A stretch of 64,000 bases of DNA from Toxoplasma gondii ME49 (GCF_000006565.2 NC_031472.1:2880493-2944492), one strand, 5' to 3'. Counted from the first letter of the stretch, positions 1-13,600 are shown. Made by a program: numbers and translations. Notes: generated from the sequence alone by a model not told the origin.

Positions 1-2168
1 AAACGCGACAATGCGGTGCATGCAACAACTTATCCGCGTGCATACACATGCATGCGGTCTGACTCCATAAGAGAATCCGCTTGCGGCATGAATTTTTTCT
101 TCAGATCTGTGCGCATAAACAAGATCAAAATGACATCGAGTTTCGCAAACAAACGTGAGTTTCCAGTTTCGAGGTGACGGGAGGAACGCATGCAGACGTG
201 AGAGCAGAGAGGAGATGAAAGGATTCTGTCCAAATTACCGTCCACAGCCTTTTCATAAGAAGTCAGATCTAAAACGAAACTCTGAGAAAGCCTTCTTCAG
301 CCTTCTATTGGGGCAAAAGACTCTTTCCTCGACCACAACACTCAGAATACCCAACGCATGCAGCGGGTCAAGTCGCTCCGGGCAGAAGACTTTGCATGCA
401 AGAAGAAAGGGTGTAGGGTGCAGCTACTCAACTGCTGCAGGTTGGGTGTCAGGTTTCGTTCTACGTCCACGTACAATAGCCACTGCCTTCCGCAGATACG
501 TACTCCCATCAAAGCAAATGCGTTTCTGGAGTGTGTGTGCATCGTTGCAGACCTCGCGGTAGTAAAGTGTCTTTAGTTTACTTGAAAATAAAGGACAAAG
601 AAACCGAAGGTTTCGCAAGTTCCCTCCTCCAACACCATCACCGGAGTGTTGCCGCGGAGTTGGAAACCGGCCGCAGTGCGAAAGACCTCCGACGCGAGAA
701 AAAGGATATAGATTGAGGAGGAAACGGAATTCAGTTGCAAAAAACAGACAGATCGAGTCTGTACTAGGACAGGGTCCTGCAAAAGGTCAGTTCGGTCGGT
801 ACAAACCGCGAACAAGAAATGTCTATGCGAACTGCTGCGATAAGCAGACGAACACACTGATGCCGAGAGAACAGCAAACCGCGTTTGTCAGCAGTCGTCG
901 CACGACCCCAGGATCGTCTTTCACAAGGAAGTGTGCTGCGTTCTGTAACGTACTCCGACTCTACTGCACAGGCGTTCCCTAAACAGAACGCCTCCCTTTT
1001 ATGTTGTGCGTAGAAAGCAATATATCTATGCGTGTATACATAGATATATTTGTGTGTGTATGAAAGACACTAGAGAACAGAAGGCGGACAGCATTGGTAC
1101 GCCGTCTCTTCCGTGTCGGGCACACAGTTTTCTCTCACTTGCGGTGTCTCAACGACACCAGGTTCATTAACTTCGTTTTATTTGCTGTTTACAAGTGAAA
1201 GAACTTCTTACCAGAATGGGGATCGCTGTGGTACTCTCATCGCTGTAGAGCAGCAGAAAAGTGTGGAGAAGTGCAGAAAAGTAAGCAGCCGAAAAGCTGG
1301 CTTTGTTGTTTCTAGCTGCAATGCATCTAAGGACGGAAGAAGCCCGACTTTTGTCGCTTGGGAGGCACTTCCCGAGGAACAACCGCGTCCGGCGAAATGG
1401 CAACCAACAGGTGAATTCGATGCTTTCCGTGAATTCAGGTGGGAAAGAGATGCTCTCCACTGGCGAAAAAGGGTAACTTCAGCTCCAACCCCCAGATCTC
1501 TCTGACAAAAACCCAAAACGTTCTGGACACCCGTCACCGTGCAAGCCCTGCAACACTTTTCCCATGGGTGTTAAGACAAAACAACATCAACGTCTGGGCA
1601 AGTCGTCTTTTGCCTCGCTTTGGCTTTCATGACAAGCAAAAGAAAAGCGTTTCGTTGTCATTCCACCATGAGTTTCTGACTTTGACGGTTTCTCGGCACT
1701 TTTTGAAAAGTCGATCCTCTGTCCCGCAGCGGAAAACACAACCAGTTCTGCGATCGCTCTGTTTCCGATTCGTTGCGGTTTTGTCAATTGGCGATTCATT
1801 CACAAGTCTTCGCAAGCTCCTGTCTCTCTTGTTGGGTGGTTATTCCAGGTTTCCTGCCCCAACGTTCTGGCGTTGCGTTAATGGCATGTCTGCGCGACCC
1901 CAGCGGAACACTAACAGATGGGAGCTGCTCGCGGCTTTCACCGAACTTGAAGATAAAGAGTCTGTGTCCAACTCTTCACAGTTCACGTTCTCTGAGGCCC
2001 CTGGAAACGAGTTAAGGAACAATCCTGAAATATTCCTCGAAAATTCTCCTTTGTTTCTGTATACCAATCTACATTGGAGTTCGGAAGTCGTTGAAGAACG
2101 AACGCGCTCTCCTACTGCCTGTTACTACTCGTGAACCCTCGCGGTCTGATCCCCTGGACTCCGCAGTA
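1..2168. other. Left flank, no supported gene
   Basis: No convincing gene is seen. Open frames here (for example a 231-codon frame at 1439-2134) have no recognisable domain, no matching splice context and no signal peptide, and look like chance frames in GC-balanced DNA. TGCATGC/GCATGC motifs near 17-23 and 50-56 resemble the coccidian promoter motif. The last several hundred bases probably hold the promoter and leader of the gene starting at 2169. Confidence 0.5.
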
Positions 2169-2966
2169 ATGAGACGCTCTCGTTCTTGGCGTTGCGTTGC
2201 ACTGTTTCTGCTGGTCAGCAGAAGCCGTACTTTATCTTCGCTGCTCGACGCGTCTTTCTTCGTCGCTACTATGCCAGCACCTGTCGATTTCAACGATTCA
2301 CATGCTCCTCACGTAGGTCGTCCATCTTACAGCGACAGCCGCATTTCGGTAGAAAGGACTTTACCGACCCCCAAGTCTGGCAGCAGCAAAGGCATGCCTT
2401 CCCAGATGCCGTGCCAGAATGGTGAAACAAAGGAAAAGCGGGGAGATCAGCAGGGCGTTATGTCAGGACACCATCCGGTAAACGCAGACCCCGCCACACC
2501 CGCGAACTCACGAGAAAAACCTTGCCGATGTTCCTGCTGCGAGAATAGGTCCCACGACGCGCCTCGTGTCCGTTTTACGATGCCGAAGAAGTCCAACTTC
2601 ACCGAAAAAGAAACTGAAAAGTCCGGGTTGCACGTCTCTCTGCGTCGACTGCCAGACAGCGAGAAAGGCCAAGTAGAAGGCGTTTCTCCTGTGCATCACT
2701 CTCGACCCGCGAGTCAGGACGGCAACGAGGCAGCGTTGCGAACCGCAGAAACTCACGCACCGCAGCAAAATCCGGATCGAGAAAGTCGGGTGTTTACTTC
2801 TGAGCACGTAAAGGAAGTCGAACAGGCAGTGCTCTTCGTCCCTATCACAAAACTGGTGCCGTTTTTCGTGACTCCTGCACAGCGGTGGAGTGCTGATCAC
2901 TTGGCCGCCATGATGATGGGTGGGGGTTCTCTATTCGCGTTCAGGGGCTTCGAACCTCTTTACTGA
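2169..2966 (+). CDS. Putative secreted protein, unknown function
   Basis: This single-exon frame would encode about 265 residues if translation starts at 2169; the frame itself opens upstream at 2091. That start is preferred because it is followed at once by a basic then hydrophobic stretch (RRSRSW then VALFLLVSRS, residues about 2-20), which looks like a signal peptide. The rest is hydrophilic and probably disordered, with a CRCSCC cysteine cluster near residue 120, basic patches, a hydrophobic stretch (VLFVPITKLVPFFV, around residues 220-233) and an MMMGGG run near the C-terminus. No conserved domain is recognised. The shape fits secreted orphan proteins of coccidia such as dense-granule or rhoptry candidates, but that is inference. 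An alternative is a chance frame, since the opposite strand is also open over part of it. Confidence 0.42.
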   Translation: MRRSRSWRCVALFLLVSRSRTLSSLLDASFFVATMPAPVDFNDSHAPHVGRPSYSDSRISVERTLPTPKSGSSKGMPSQMPCQNGETKEKRGDQQGVMSGHHPVNADPATPANSREKPCRCSCCENRSHDAPRVRFTMPKKSNFTEKETEKSGLHVSLRRLPDSEKGQVEGVSPVHHSRPASQDGNEAALRTAETHAPQQNPDRESRVFTSEHVKEVEQAVLFVPITKLVPFFVTPAQRWSADHLAAMMMGGGSLFAFRGFEPLY

Positions 2967-5260
2967 CAGCTGAGAAGGGCTAATTTTACGTTGAATAAAA
3001 AGTGTCTTCACTCCTGTGCATGCACAGCCATTTTGCGGGAGGTTGTGGAGCTTCTGTCGGAGAAAGCAAAACAAAGGAGAGACACCCGGTTACCAAAGAG
3101 CCAACATTTGTCTAGTTTTTCTGCTATGCGTGACTCTACAAGTCATCTAAATGGCGCCGTTTCACATTCCTTCCCTTGGATTTCGTGTCACTTTGTAGTA
3201 GACAACTGTAGACTGTCTTCACACGCCGTAGGGTGGGCTCCTGACAAGGAGACGCTGCCACCGTGTTTGCGATTCACAAGGGATGCACAGGAGCACAGGG
3301 TGTAACCCTATACTTACATAGTCGATTATCTTCGCGCCCATGATCCGTCGTATGTTAGCATTAAACCGTGCCTAGTGTAATGTTTAAATGGAACGCAGCA
3401 GAATTCACTGTCAGCCTACACAGTCGGCGGCATGTGAACCGAGGCTATGTCCTCCGACTCTGAAAAAAGGGGTGATCCATGAAAGAGCGGCCACCTGTCT
3501 TTATTACACGTTTCGTGCTTCTGCCTGTAGCCAAGGCTGCATATTCTACATGGCGGGAGGACTCACAAAGGCAAAGTCGTGAACGCAGGCGTTTCTCTAG
3601 TGAACCACAGGTTTCCAATTGTGGTGAGCAGAGTTTAGACAGTTTCTTCCTGTGGAAAGAATTCTCAAGTGTCTGTCTATCAACAAGGAGAGGAGAGCGG
3701 AAACAGCATTCCAAATGTAGAGATTTCTACGCACAGTAACGCACTGGTAACTCCATCAGGATGACGCTTGTGATGTACCCTGCAGCTCCCTGCGTCCTTA
3801 GGATCACAACGGACGATTTCTCGATTGGCATCAAGTAAGAAAAGAAGGTCACGTTAGTTTTGGGGAAAACGATTTTCACTACACGCTGAAGGGGAGTTCT
3901 ACTTGACAAAACCGCACTTTCAGGCTACTCCTAAAATGCGCGGCCAGAACTCCAGTTCGTGGAATGGATCGATCTAAAAGGTGCTGCAGCCGGCCTGTTT
4001 ACGCAAGGTCGACAGGACGCCGAACCCAGAAAGCACCGGCAAAGACGAATTCGTGGTCGAGAGGAAACAATCCAGTCATAAAACCGAAAAAACGCACGCA
4101 CGCGTGGAGTGTCGCCGAACGCAGCTCACCTTCAAGGGTACTGCTGTTCCGACGGCAACGCTGCTTTTATGTCTGGTCAAAAACCACAGACGACTTTTCT
4201 GGGGAACCGTAGAACCACAAACAAACCGATGTGAAATGTTACTCGGTAAAATGATGGTCGAGACCGCCTCGCGCACTTTGCACACTGCAGCTGCTGGGTC
4301 TGTAGTTTCACCTTGGTGACCGTCTCTCCATTTGTTTGTGTTCCTTTTGCCATGGCACCAATCACCAAACCGTTACTACAAGAAAGCGCTGAGCATAATC
4401 GCTGGCATTTGATTATGTAGCCTTGTTATTTGTCGATATTTTTCCCAAACAAGCGAAGCGCAGCCGTCCAGTGCCGCGAGTCTTCGGGGCAACTGTGCCA
4501 GCTGGTGACGTTGCGATCGATAAGCTTCTGGCTTTTCGCTGCACTTCACTGCTTCTTTGGCAAGTAAATCCTTTCTTGTCTTTTTTCGGATATGAAACGG
4601 GACGTCGTTCTTTTAAACCCCATGTTTGAGTCAAATACCCCCAATTTTCCTCTTTTTCCAGCGCACCCGCCTCTAATCTGCGGCGTTCTGATTCTGATGT
4701 CCCACACGGCCACTTCAAGCTGTCAGCCACATACGCGGTTTATGTACACTTGGCAATGGGAAACACCGATCTGACTGAGAAACGCCGAAAGTTTCCGTTG
4801 TTGTCTCTCGGTTGCTCGTTTTTCCCCCTCACTCTCCGTGTCTCTTAGCATCGTTATCATCTCTAGTCGGTCAGCTTCGCAATTTCTCCTCTTCCGACCC
4901 CCGACTGCCCTCCGGTGTGCATGTACGCGTGAACGGGCGTGATTTTTCTCAACACGAGAGATTCTGGCCTCTGTTTGCGTTTCTTTCTTCTTTCTCTTCA
5001 TGAGAGTTGAAGTACTGCTTCTTCCCTCGATTTTATCTGTTTCCTTTTTCTTCATCTCGCGGGAGTCGAAAACGCTCCCCCCCGTTCGATTGAGTTTCCT
5101 TCTGTCTACGCCAGAACTCTGATTCCTCTGTTTTCATGTACTTTTCCAGTCGCACTATCGAGTCTTACCCTTTAAATCTATTTCCTGAAAAGCCTCGAGT
5201 TTGGTCTTCGGGGACATTTGGCGGCGGAAGCCGTACACTCACCTCCATTTCACTGACAGC
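2967..5260. other. Intergenic, no supported gene
   Basis: Only short overlapping frames on both strands are seen, none with a recognisable domain or a splice-consistent partner. The right end (about 4.8-5.26 kb) is pyrimidine-rich and directly precedes the RRM gene, so it probably holds that gene's promoter and 5' leader. Confidence 0.5.
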
Positions 5261-7475
5261 ATGCGCGACTCCAAATCCCGCAAGCGCCCGCCGTCTTCGC
5301 TGGCACGCAGAGAGGCGACGCAGAGGGACCGAGGCCGCGACAAGTCTGTGAGAGGCTCCGCTCCCCGTGGACGCGGCGGTCGGTCTCTGGACTCGACAAG
5401 GCACCGCTTCTCCGGTTCTTCCCAGACTCGCGCCCGAGGCGGCATGCGGGGACGGACTGCGCATGCAGTTCGGCACAGTAGCAGAGGCGGAACCCCTCAG
5501 AGACCTGTGTCTGCGTCTTCAGCTCCCAGCAAAGACGGCCAAGGCTCTGGCCTCGCGCGAGGAGGCCGAGGCGCGCGAGGTGGAAGGCACTTTGGAAGAG
5601 GCAGAGGCCGTGGCGGGCTTCGTCGACAAGCGTCGGGAGAAGACGCCTCTGCGAGCAGACAGGAGCGAGAGGGACAAGTTGAAGGAGTCCTCGCTGCAGA
5701 AACGGGAGCGGCTGGGGATGCTGAGGATGGCGAGTACGAGAAAGGGAGCATTTTGGCGCTTCTTGGGGGCCAGGGAAGCGAGCAGAAGCTGAGAGAAGAG
5801 ACTCCTCCGAGCCGCAAGAAGGCCTGCGGAGCGACGGGTGAAGAACGTGGAGAGGCTGACGGACTTGGCAAGCTTTTTAATGGAGGCGACGATGCAGAAA
5901 AGACGAAACACTCGAAGAAGAGAAAACGAGACCCGCGTTGTCTAGTCTCCGTAGAGGACGTTGCCGAGAGCGGGGAGGAGGGAAGGAGCAAGAAGAAAGA
6001 GCAGGGGACAGAAGGTTCTTCTCTCAGCTGCATTTTCTCTTCCCGAGGCAACGTCAAAGCGACGGACTCCGGCGCTGGTCTCAGTCGCTTGTCGGCTCTT
6101 TTCTCTGCGTCTGCTCTTGCGGATGCAGACGAGGGCATCGAGAACAAAGATGGTTCTGCGAAGCGTGTCTCCGCGGCGTCGTTTCCTCCTGGCTCGTCCT
6201 CTCTCAGTTGTGAAGTCGCAGACTCCGCCGCGTCGAAAACCAAGAAAAAGCGAGGTGAGCAAACCCAAGAAGAACGTGGGTCTGCTGAACAGAGACACTA
6301 TAAAGGGCGAAACGAACGAGAGTCGAAGTGTGGAAGACTTCCTGGGGAGACTGGAGAGATCGTGCAGAAGAGAGGACTGCGGACCGTCGGCAGACGCTGC
6401 GTACGGCTCCGGAGAGGAAGAGAAACCGGGCGCGCTTGCGGCAGAAGGAAAGGCGTCTCTTCTCGATTCCTGTGTCGAAGGAAAATGGCAGGCGAAGAAC
6501 GACGGAGAGGCTTGTTGGCACTGAGGCTGAGGCTCCGCGCTCGTTATGTCTCTCCAGTGTCTTCTCTCCCTTTTCTCTTCTTCGTCCCTTCCGCGCCTCT
6601 CCTCTCCTTTTTTTCTATTGTAGTGTTGTTGTCGTTTCGAGCGTCGTTCTTCTTCTGTCGACGCGTTTCTTTCCCTCTGTCCGCTGCCTCTCGTAGGCAC
6701 CACGCTGCAGAGTGCAATCAAGAAGGCCAGAGCGGTCGCGGCGCTCCACAGAGAGGCGATGGCGAAGAAGGCTGAGGCGAGGCCCCAGGAAACGCGCAAG
6801 ACGAAGAAGAAGGACCAGGGGACTCGGGAAGAGCGAGAAGAAGCCTCGGCGTCGGAACGGGAAGAAGACGGAGAGGAAAGAGAAGAAACGTCGGAGGGCG
6901 AGGCACAGGCTGCCGAGGCTGAAGCTGGGTGGAGAGAGACCGAAAAAGAAAAAGACTGTCGCACGGTTTTTGTCGGAAATCTGCCGCTCTCGGGGTGGAA
7001 GCCGCCTGCGCTGTACAGACACCTGGGAATCGGGAGAAAGGACGTGGAATCGGTAAGGAGAAACAACGCGTTTTCTTTACAGAAACATGGCCCCACAGTA
7101 AGGCGAGACACATCGACAAAGTGGAGTTCTTTGTTTTTTTCAGATTCGTCTTCGGTCCATTCCTGTCCACCCCAAGTTCAACAAGTGCCGCCTCGGAGGC
7201 CTTGTCAAAGGCCAGTTCACAGTAAGGCGTCTTCCTCGACTTCCACGGGTCACCATTTCTCTAAACGCTCTTTCTGCAGCTAAAATATCCACTTAGGGAT
7301 ACTCGAGTCTTCAACCACTGATTCTGTCAGCTTCAAGGATATATGTATCTCTCTCTGCAGAGAGAGATCTGTAGATGTGTGTATGTGTATAGGCACATGT
7401 TCCTTAGCCCACTACATGTTCGTCAAAGAAGAGATGCTCGAGTCTATTTCACTATTTTCTCTCCTTTCAAAAATA

Positions 7476-7513
<38 letters not shown>

Positions 7514-9410
7514 AAGTCGTTGTCTGTGGGAGAGTTTTGCTTTGAGTCGCTGTGCGAGTCTGCTGAGGGTCTCTTCGCATGTGAACGCGCGCATGTGGAG
7601 TTTGAGTGTCTCAGGCGAATCCTTTCGTTCGAGATGCATGCAAGTGCCGGCTTTTCTTTGCCTTAACAGGATCTAAAAGATTTCCAGAACGCGTACATCG
7701 TGCTGAAAGACAGGAGACTCTTTCGCTCGATTCTGCAGCACGACGTAAGAGGCTGCTCCGTCACTGTGGAAGGCGAGAGTGCGAGGACTTGAAGGGATAC
7801 GTTTTCGAAGTTTCATTAACTGGTTTAGTCTCACAGCATCGTACCTCTCAAGAACTTCAGGCTCTAGGGAGGAGAAGAGGGAGAGAAGAGATGGCGCAGA
7901 AGGCAACGCGTTAGTAGCGAAAAAGATAGAAGAACAAGCTGGTGGAGGACCGGAAGAGCCGAGAGGCTCGGCAGCCAAGTCATGCAGCGCAATCTGTTGG
8001 AACGCGGGAAGACCAGAGAGAGGAGAAAGACTGTGACAAAGGGAGGAGAAGAGATGAACAGAGAAAGGAGCGAGAGGAGGGAGATCAAACCAAAGAAAAA
8101 GAAGAGGCAGAGAGAACGACAAGAAAGCGTTCTAGGTTCCGGTGTGAGAAAGTGAAGCAGGTGAAAGAGACTGCGTCGCGTCGTGAGGATTGAGGGGTGT
8201 CTGGAAAACGGACATAAGATAACTGGGTGACAGTGCGTCTGTGATGAACTTTGCAAGAAAGGTGGAAGCTGAGCTGCGTTTGCAGGGCTCTTTCTTCTTA
8301 ACTTCTTTACTCTTTTTGACGGAATCACCGCGGCTGTAAACGCCAGATTTTCCGCTGCCTCGTGCTCCTCTTTTCTCGCGTCTGCTGTTTGCAGGGAACG
8401 AGCTTCCAAGGTCGGCGTCTGCGCGTCGACGAAGCGGGAGAACGCGGACGCAATGTTTTCAGCCGTTTCGACCGAAAGAAAACAGTTTTCGTCGGAAATC
8501 TGCCTTCTCGCTGTTCCGAGGAAGACCTGCGGCGAGCTCTCGAAAGCAATGGAACGGTCAAGGGTACGCAAGACGAAACACTGCGTCCGGCTTCCATGGA
8601 CGTTGAGTCTGAAGAGTTTTTCCTTTTCTGTGCAGACTGTGTGTGTGAGAGAGAGAGCAGAACAGCTCTCTCTTCCCATTATTTGGACTGCGCCCTGCTT
8701 CTGGTGGAAATGGACCAAGATATATTCAAGACTCTTCAGATTCCAATTAAACTTCTCGTGACGCGCCACAGTCGTCCCTCGGCAGTTTTCCTTATGAGTC
8801 GTTGCACAAGCACACGAAGCAGGATGAACGCAGGCTCTTCAGTCTGACTTGTCTTCGGCGTGGAGGACGAGCTTGTTTGTGGCAAAACGCAAGCTTTTGA
8901 AGAGAACAATTTGAGAAGGTTTTGTCCCCCTCGGAGGCGCAGCCGGCCAAACATTGAAAAAAGCGCCGCAGCAGTGGAGTTTAGCAGTGTGCATGATTTG
9001 TGTCTCCGAGCCGGTGTTGCGGCGGCGAAAGTAGTTCTTTTCGCAGTGCTTCGCTTGCTCGCTTGCAACGCAGTCGTTCTGCCGTCTCGCTGCAGTTCAT
9101 CTAGTGGAGTCGTTGCTCGACCTCCTCGAGTTCTTTCTCCGTTGCGCTGTTTTCAGCTGTGAGAATTATTCGAGATAAAGTGACCACCGAGTCGAAGGGA
9201 TTCGGATTCGTCTGCTTTGAAGACCGCGTCTCCGCTGCTCGCGCTGTCCTCGCCAGCAACGGCGTTGTCTCTCTCCAGGTAAGAAAGTCAACAAACACAC
9301 CCTCTCTTCCTTTCCACTTTCACATGCAGTGCACTGAACATGCTCCAAAACCATCCCCCCAAACTATATGACTGCATCTGTATTTAAGGGGATCGACAGA
9401 TACGTATATT

Positions 9411-9449
<39 letters not shown>

Positions 9450-10658
9450 ATGTATATGTCGGTGGATGTGGGTGTTGATTATAGGTGAAAGGAGTTATGT
9501 CCTGTGGCAGACACAAGGACGTGGTGTCTTCGAACTCTGGGGCCTGCACACCAGTGGAATCTTTGTTTCGAGTTTTTCCGAGTTTCTCTGGAGGGTACTC
9601 CGGATTCAGCTGCATGTCTGAACGCCGCTGTTTCTTTTTCTTCAGGGCAAGACGCTTCGAGTGACGCGTGCGTTGGACGAGGCGACTTCAAAAATGGAGG
9701 ACGCCAACCGCCGCCACGAAAAAGAGAGTGAGGAAAGTTGTCGGTTCGTTTCTCAGAAAACGCTTTTAGTGAGGACGTTCATTTTAGTACGTTAGAAGAG
9801 TCGCTGAGCTAAAGCTGCATAGTCGTCTTTCTTTTTTGTGGAGTTCTGGTGGCAACCATGTGCTGCGACTCAATAGACAAAAAAAAAGGAGACACCCTGG
9901 AGACCTTGTTGATTGTGGAAAGCAGGATATCGCGTTTTGCATCTGTGGCTGCGTGTAAAAAACACAAGGACTGCGCATGCAGTTTCCCCTCTTTGTCGCA
10001 AGAAGAATGTTCTGCATGCTGTCCACCTGTTCTTTCCTTCGCGGATTGTGCAAGTTCAAGTTCTCGACCAGGCAGAGTTGCTGCAAGTCCTCGTCACAGT
10101 CTCTGCTTGCTGTTGCACTTCTCCGCGCCGTTTCCTTGTCTCTCTTTTGTGTCTCCTAGAACTCCCCGATGCACAGAGCAACTGCAGTCTCGGGGAGGTG
10201 GAAGTCGGACGCTTTCAGCCGTCTCTGTCACTTTCGTCTTGCTTGTCTCTCGAGTCGTCTGCTTTTTCCCCGTTGCTTTTTCTTTCATGTATCGTCTCTG
10301 TGTGGGTCTCCTCTCCGTCAAAATGCAGAAAAACGCGCTCGGCGAGGAGGCGTCGGTCGCGGTCTCTCTCCCGCAGTGCGGAGAATGATCCAAAAGAAAG
10401 TAGGGGAAAAGCCAATTTTGGACGGCCTGTGAATCAAATACAAACCACGCTTTTCGAAGGACTCTTCATTCAAAGTATTCCCTGTGCGATACGTCGCTTT
10501 TCAGGTGTCTCGAGCTTTCGCGTTTTTGCGCCTCTCTTCTGTGGAGAGTCGCTCCACCCCAAGTTGCAGGTGTGTGATTTCTGTTTGGCTGTCTGTTTCT
10601 GCAGCAACGGAAGATTGCCAAGCGCTATGAGAATCGCGGATACACGAAGAGAAGCTGA
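5261..10658 (+). CDS. RBM34/Nop12-like nucleolar protein with two RRM domains
   Basis: Nine phase-matched exons: 5261-6254, 6697-7052, 7144-7221, 7670-7744, 8395-8563, 9157-9278, 9646-9727, 10329-10399 and 10605-10658, giving 666 residues. Residues 1-130 are RG-rich and the next 300 are acidic/basic low complexity. RRM1 begins near residue 421 with TVFVGNLPL and is split over three exons. RRM2 begins near 531 with TVFVGNLPS and carries a good RNP1, KGFGFVCF, at 571-578. The paired TVFVGNLP motifs, the RRM2 strand AVRIIRDK and a basic tail match RBM34/Nop12, nucleolar RNA-binding proteins; yeast Nop12 acts in large-subunit pre-rRNA processing. RRM1 looks degenerate: exon 4 has NAYIVLKD where RNP1 would be. 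The last two exons are chosen by phase and splice signals only, so the C-terminus is provisional. The role here is inferred from the family. Confidence 0.85.
7479..7508. repeat. (TA)n microsatellite in intron
   Basis: Fifteen AT dinucleotides lie in the intron between exons 3 and 4 of the RRM gene. Such tracts are typical of introns and intergenic DNA in this window. Confidence 0.9.
9409..9455. repeat. (TA)n microsatellite in intron
   Basis: An imperfect TA tract interrupted by TTT, lying in the intron between exons 6 and 7 of the RRM gene. Confidence 0.85.
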
Positions 10659-13600
10659 ATATCGGAGAGAGGCGCTCCTCGCTCCACAGAAAGGGTGTTG
10701 TGCAGAAATGGTTTTCGTCGTCGCCTGGGAAAGGCACCCTACAGCGTTCTGTCTGTGAGAAGTATTTCCTATGCTCCTCTCTATCTTCTGTCCGTTATTT
10801 TCTGTACTGGTTTCGTCGCCTGGTTCTCAAAGCATGGTGCAGCATCTTCTAAAGGCTAATCCAGTTTTTTGTTTACCACGACCTTATCTCTACAGTAATC
10901 CTCGCCTTAACTAGGAGGCGTCGGTGGGTTTGGGGTTCCTTCTCTCTGCTCCTTTCTTGGTTTCCGTGCTGAGTCTTTTTTCCGGTTGTCCTTTGTGTCT
11001 TTTCTCCGTTTCTCTTCCTCACCGTTCTCGTTCTGAGTCTTTGCTTCTTCTCGAACTTCACGGTCGCTTTGTGTCTGCGTTTTCCTCTTGGTTTCTTCGG
11101 AGCAACTGTGGGCGACCAGATTTCCCAGTCTACAAAGAAGAACTTGGGAGAAATGCGTTGAAACGAGGGTCCTCCAACGGTTCTTGCACGGGAGGACTTC
11201 GAAACTCACCAGCGCTCTCTCAGTCTTTCTGCTGTAGGGAGCCAGAAAGCATTTTTCTCTTTAGAATAACAGGCAGCCACAGGCACTTTTTCCCCTGTGC
11301 ACTGCGAGCATGGGACCGCTCCTTCCTGTCAGCACTCGCTTCCATAGTTTTCTTGTCATTTTCCTTTTTTCCCTCGTTCACACCTCCAGTTAGTCTCAGA
11401 CTTTCTCACAAGCTCGGGCCGCTGGCGAAACGATTCCGGCTTCTTCGAGTCTGGGGAAACGCCGGTTTGCCGACTGACAGAGAAGCATTTCCCAGCTCAG
11501 ATAGTACAGACAGTTTGAAGATCTGCTTTTCCCCCGTTTTTTCCCTTTCAACTGGCGCTAGGTTTGAATACTTCGGGGAACTTCTCCGGTACAGCCCCAC
11601 AAAAATGCCGTCGTGTCGCCTTCATCAGGGAGAGCTGAGCAACAGGCGAAGCGGACCTCGTGGCGACACACAGTGAGTTGGTTTCTCTGTTGCTCCCTCA
11701 AGCTACGTATTCACTTGAAAAACCGTCCTCTTCCCATGTGGGTAATTTGACAGAGTGGAGGAAAGCAGCAGAAAGACCTAGCATGCAGTCTCGTGTGCGT
11801 TTCTCGAGGCGCTGCTCAGCAGGGTTGGCTGAAAGTTCGGTTTTTTACTCGTGCGTCTTCCGCATATACTTACCAAATATGGAGCCAAGAACGCACTAAT
11901 TGCAGTGCTTTGTGATACAAGAAACGCAGCCCTGCTGCTTCCATGAGAAGCTCTGCGTACGAGAGCACATGAAGATCCTGCACAGGGTGCAGACAGATGG
12001 AAGTGAAGCATGGAGTTTTCAATTTATCTCTCGGCTTTCTGTGGCGTCTATACTGTAAGTGAACGAACGAGCTGTGAACGCCACGACGGGGAGTAGATAG
12101 GCAAAGAAACTGGCGGAGAAACTCCACACAGACCTCCAAGAGGAAACTTCCAAAAGAGTGTCAAGATACTCGTGCATTCCCCTCCCTCATCTTGTGTCCG
12201 AATGCAAGTTAGGACAAATGGACAGCTTCTAAATTCGTTGTCCCTGAGTAAACATATTACCGAAAAAACAATTACGGTTCTGGGTTGCACAGGAAATCCC
12301 AAAATCTCGGAAAGGTAGGTGGAGGCGTTCGGGCAACAAGGAAGGACAGAAACCGGTAAGCGCCCCGGGAGATTCGTTACAGAAAGAACGACCATGGTGC
12401 AGGGCTCTTTACAGACAACGGGCTAGACATTCGATTCAAAGCAGGAAAGAACCGACCACAGTGGTAAAGTGAGGGTGTGTTTCCTGCGGCTTCCAGCGTC
12501 CAAACTCCCATACGATGGGTACAGAGAACGAGAGCGGCAAGATCGGCCTAGTTCGTCAAAGAAACAAGCAAGTCGCGAACGCGACACGAGAGGCAACGCC
12601 AGAACCTGAGGGTGGTGTCGACAAAGAGGCGACTGCAGTATCGTCAGTTGTTCTTGTTGTGAGGGGTGTTAACACAGATTCGTGTACTACGCCTGGAATA
12701 CAACCAGTGTGGAGCAACCTTGATGTCATCGGAATAGAAAACCAACAAGTTTAACTGTCTTACGCAGTCCAGTGGGCCGACGCCGTACAAAACAAGCATG
12801 AAGAGGCAGCTTGTCTGTCTCTCGAAACTGGGCCATGTTCAGTGTCCTAGGCATTTGTTTATTCGATTTGAGTCTTGTATTTTTGAAACGCGAATCATTA
12901 ATGCAGAGGCAATATCTACTTATACTGTGATAGTCACAACAAATGGTCTAGATAGCATCTGTCTGTTGTCAATGTCGGCTTTGTACCGACGATGTGGTAA
13001 CCTCTTTCTACGAATCATGACTGTTTATCTGCACCCGCGACAACGGGTAAATTCACGGCGAGGGAATAGGGCCTAGTAGTTCACCCCAGCGCTGCAGGAT
13101 ATGATTACACGTGCCTGTGTAGGTGTCTACCTCAGAGCAGGAAGTAATACGACCTCAAAGAAGGAGCGAACTGTACCACAACCGATATACGCGGATCTTC
13201 CTCAGCCCCCACTGCGAAACACAGTAGAACAGAGGCAGCAGCGGAAAGGAGCACGGAGTGGTCGGGCATCCCGGAGGTCGGAAGGTACCGAATCCAAACA
13301 TTCTCCAAAGAAATTCGCTGGTTTTCGTAGCCCCCTTGCCTAGGTAATGGCTTGGATATCGCCGTTGGATTTGGTGAGAGACTGCTTGAATGCCTCTGTG
13401 AAATTCTATGGGCAACTCTCGCGAAGAAAACTGTGGCCCAATTGCTGAATCAGGCACGTTCCCTCCGGTTGATCGGGGTCAGCGGAAGACGAACAAAACA
13501 AACAGAGGAATGTGTATTTGAATGGCTGAATCGCTTTATCCTAGAATCTGAATGAAATCGGCGTCTGAGGCAACACAAAGCGACACCTCGTTTGTCGTTT

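Noticed and set aside
5942..7111. 389-codon minus-strand frame
   Set aside because: It covers exons 1 and 2 of the RRM gene and the intron between them; the plus-strand exons carry RRM motifs.
12515..12754. ACAGAGA-containing region considered as U6 RNA
   Set aside because: Only the ACAGAGA heptamer fits; the flanking U6 core (AGCATGGCCCC) and 5' hairpin are missing.
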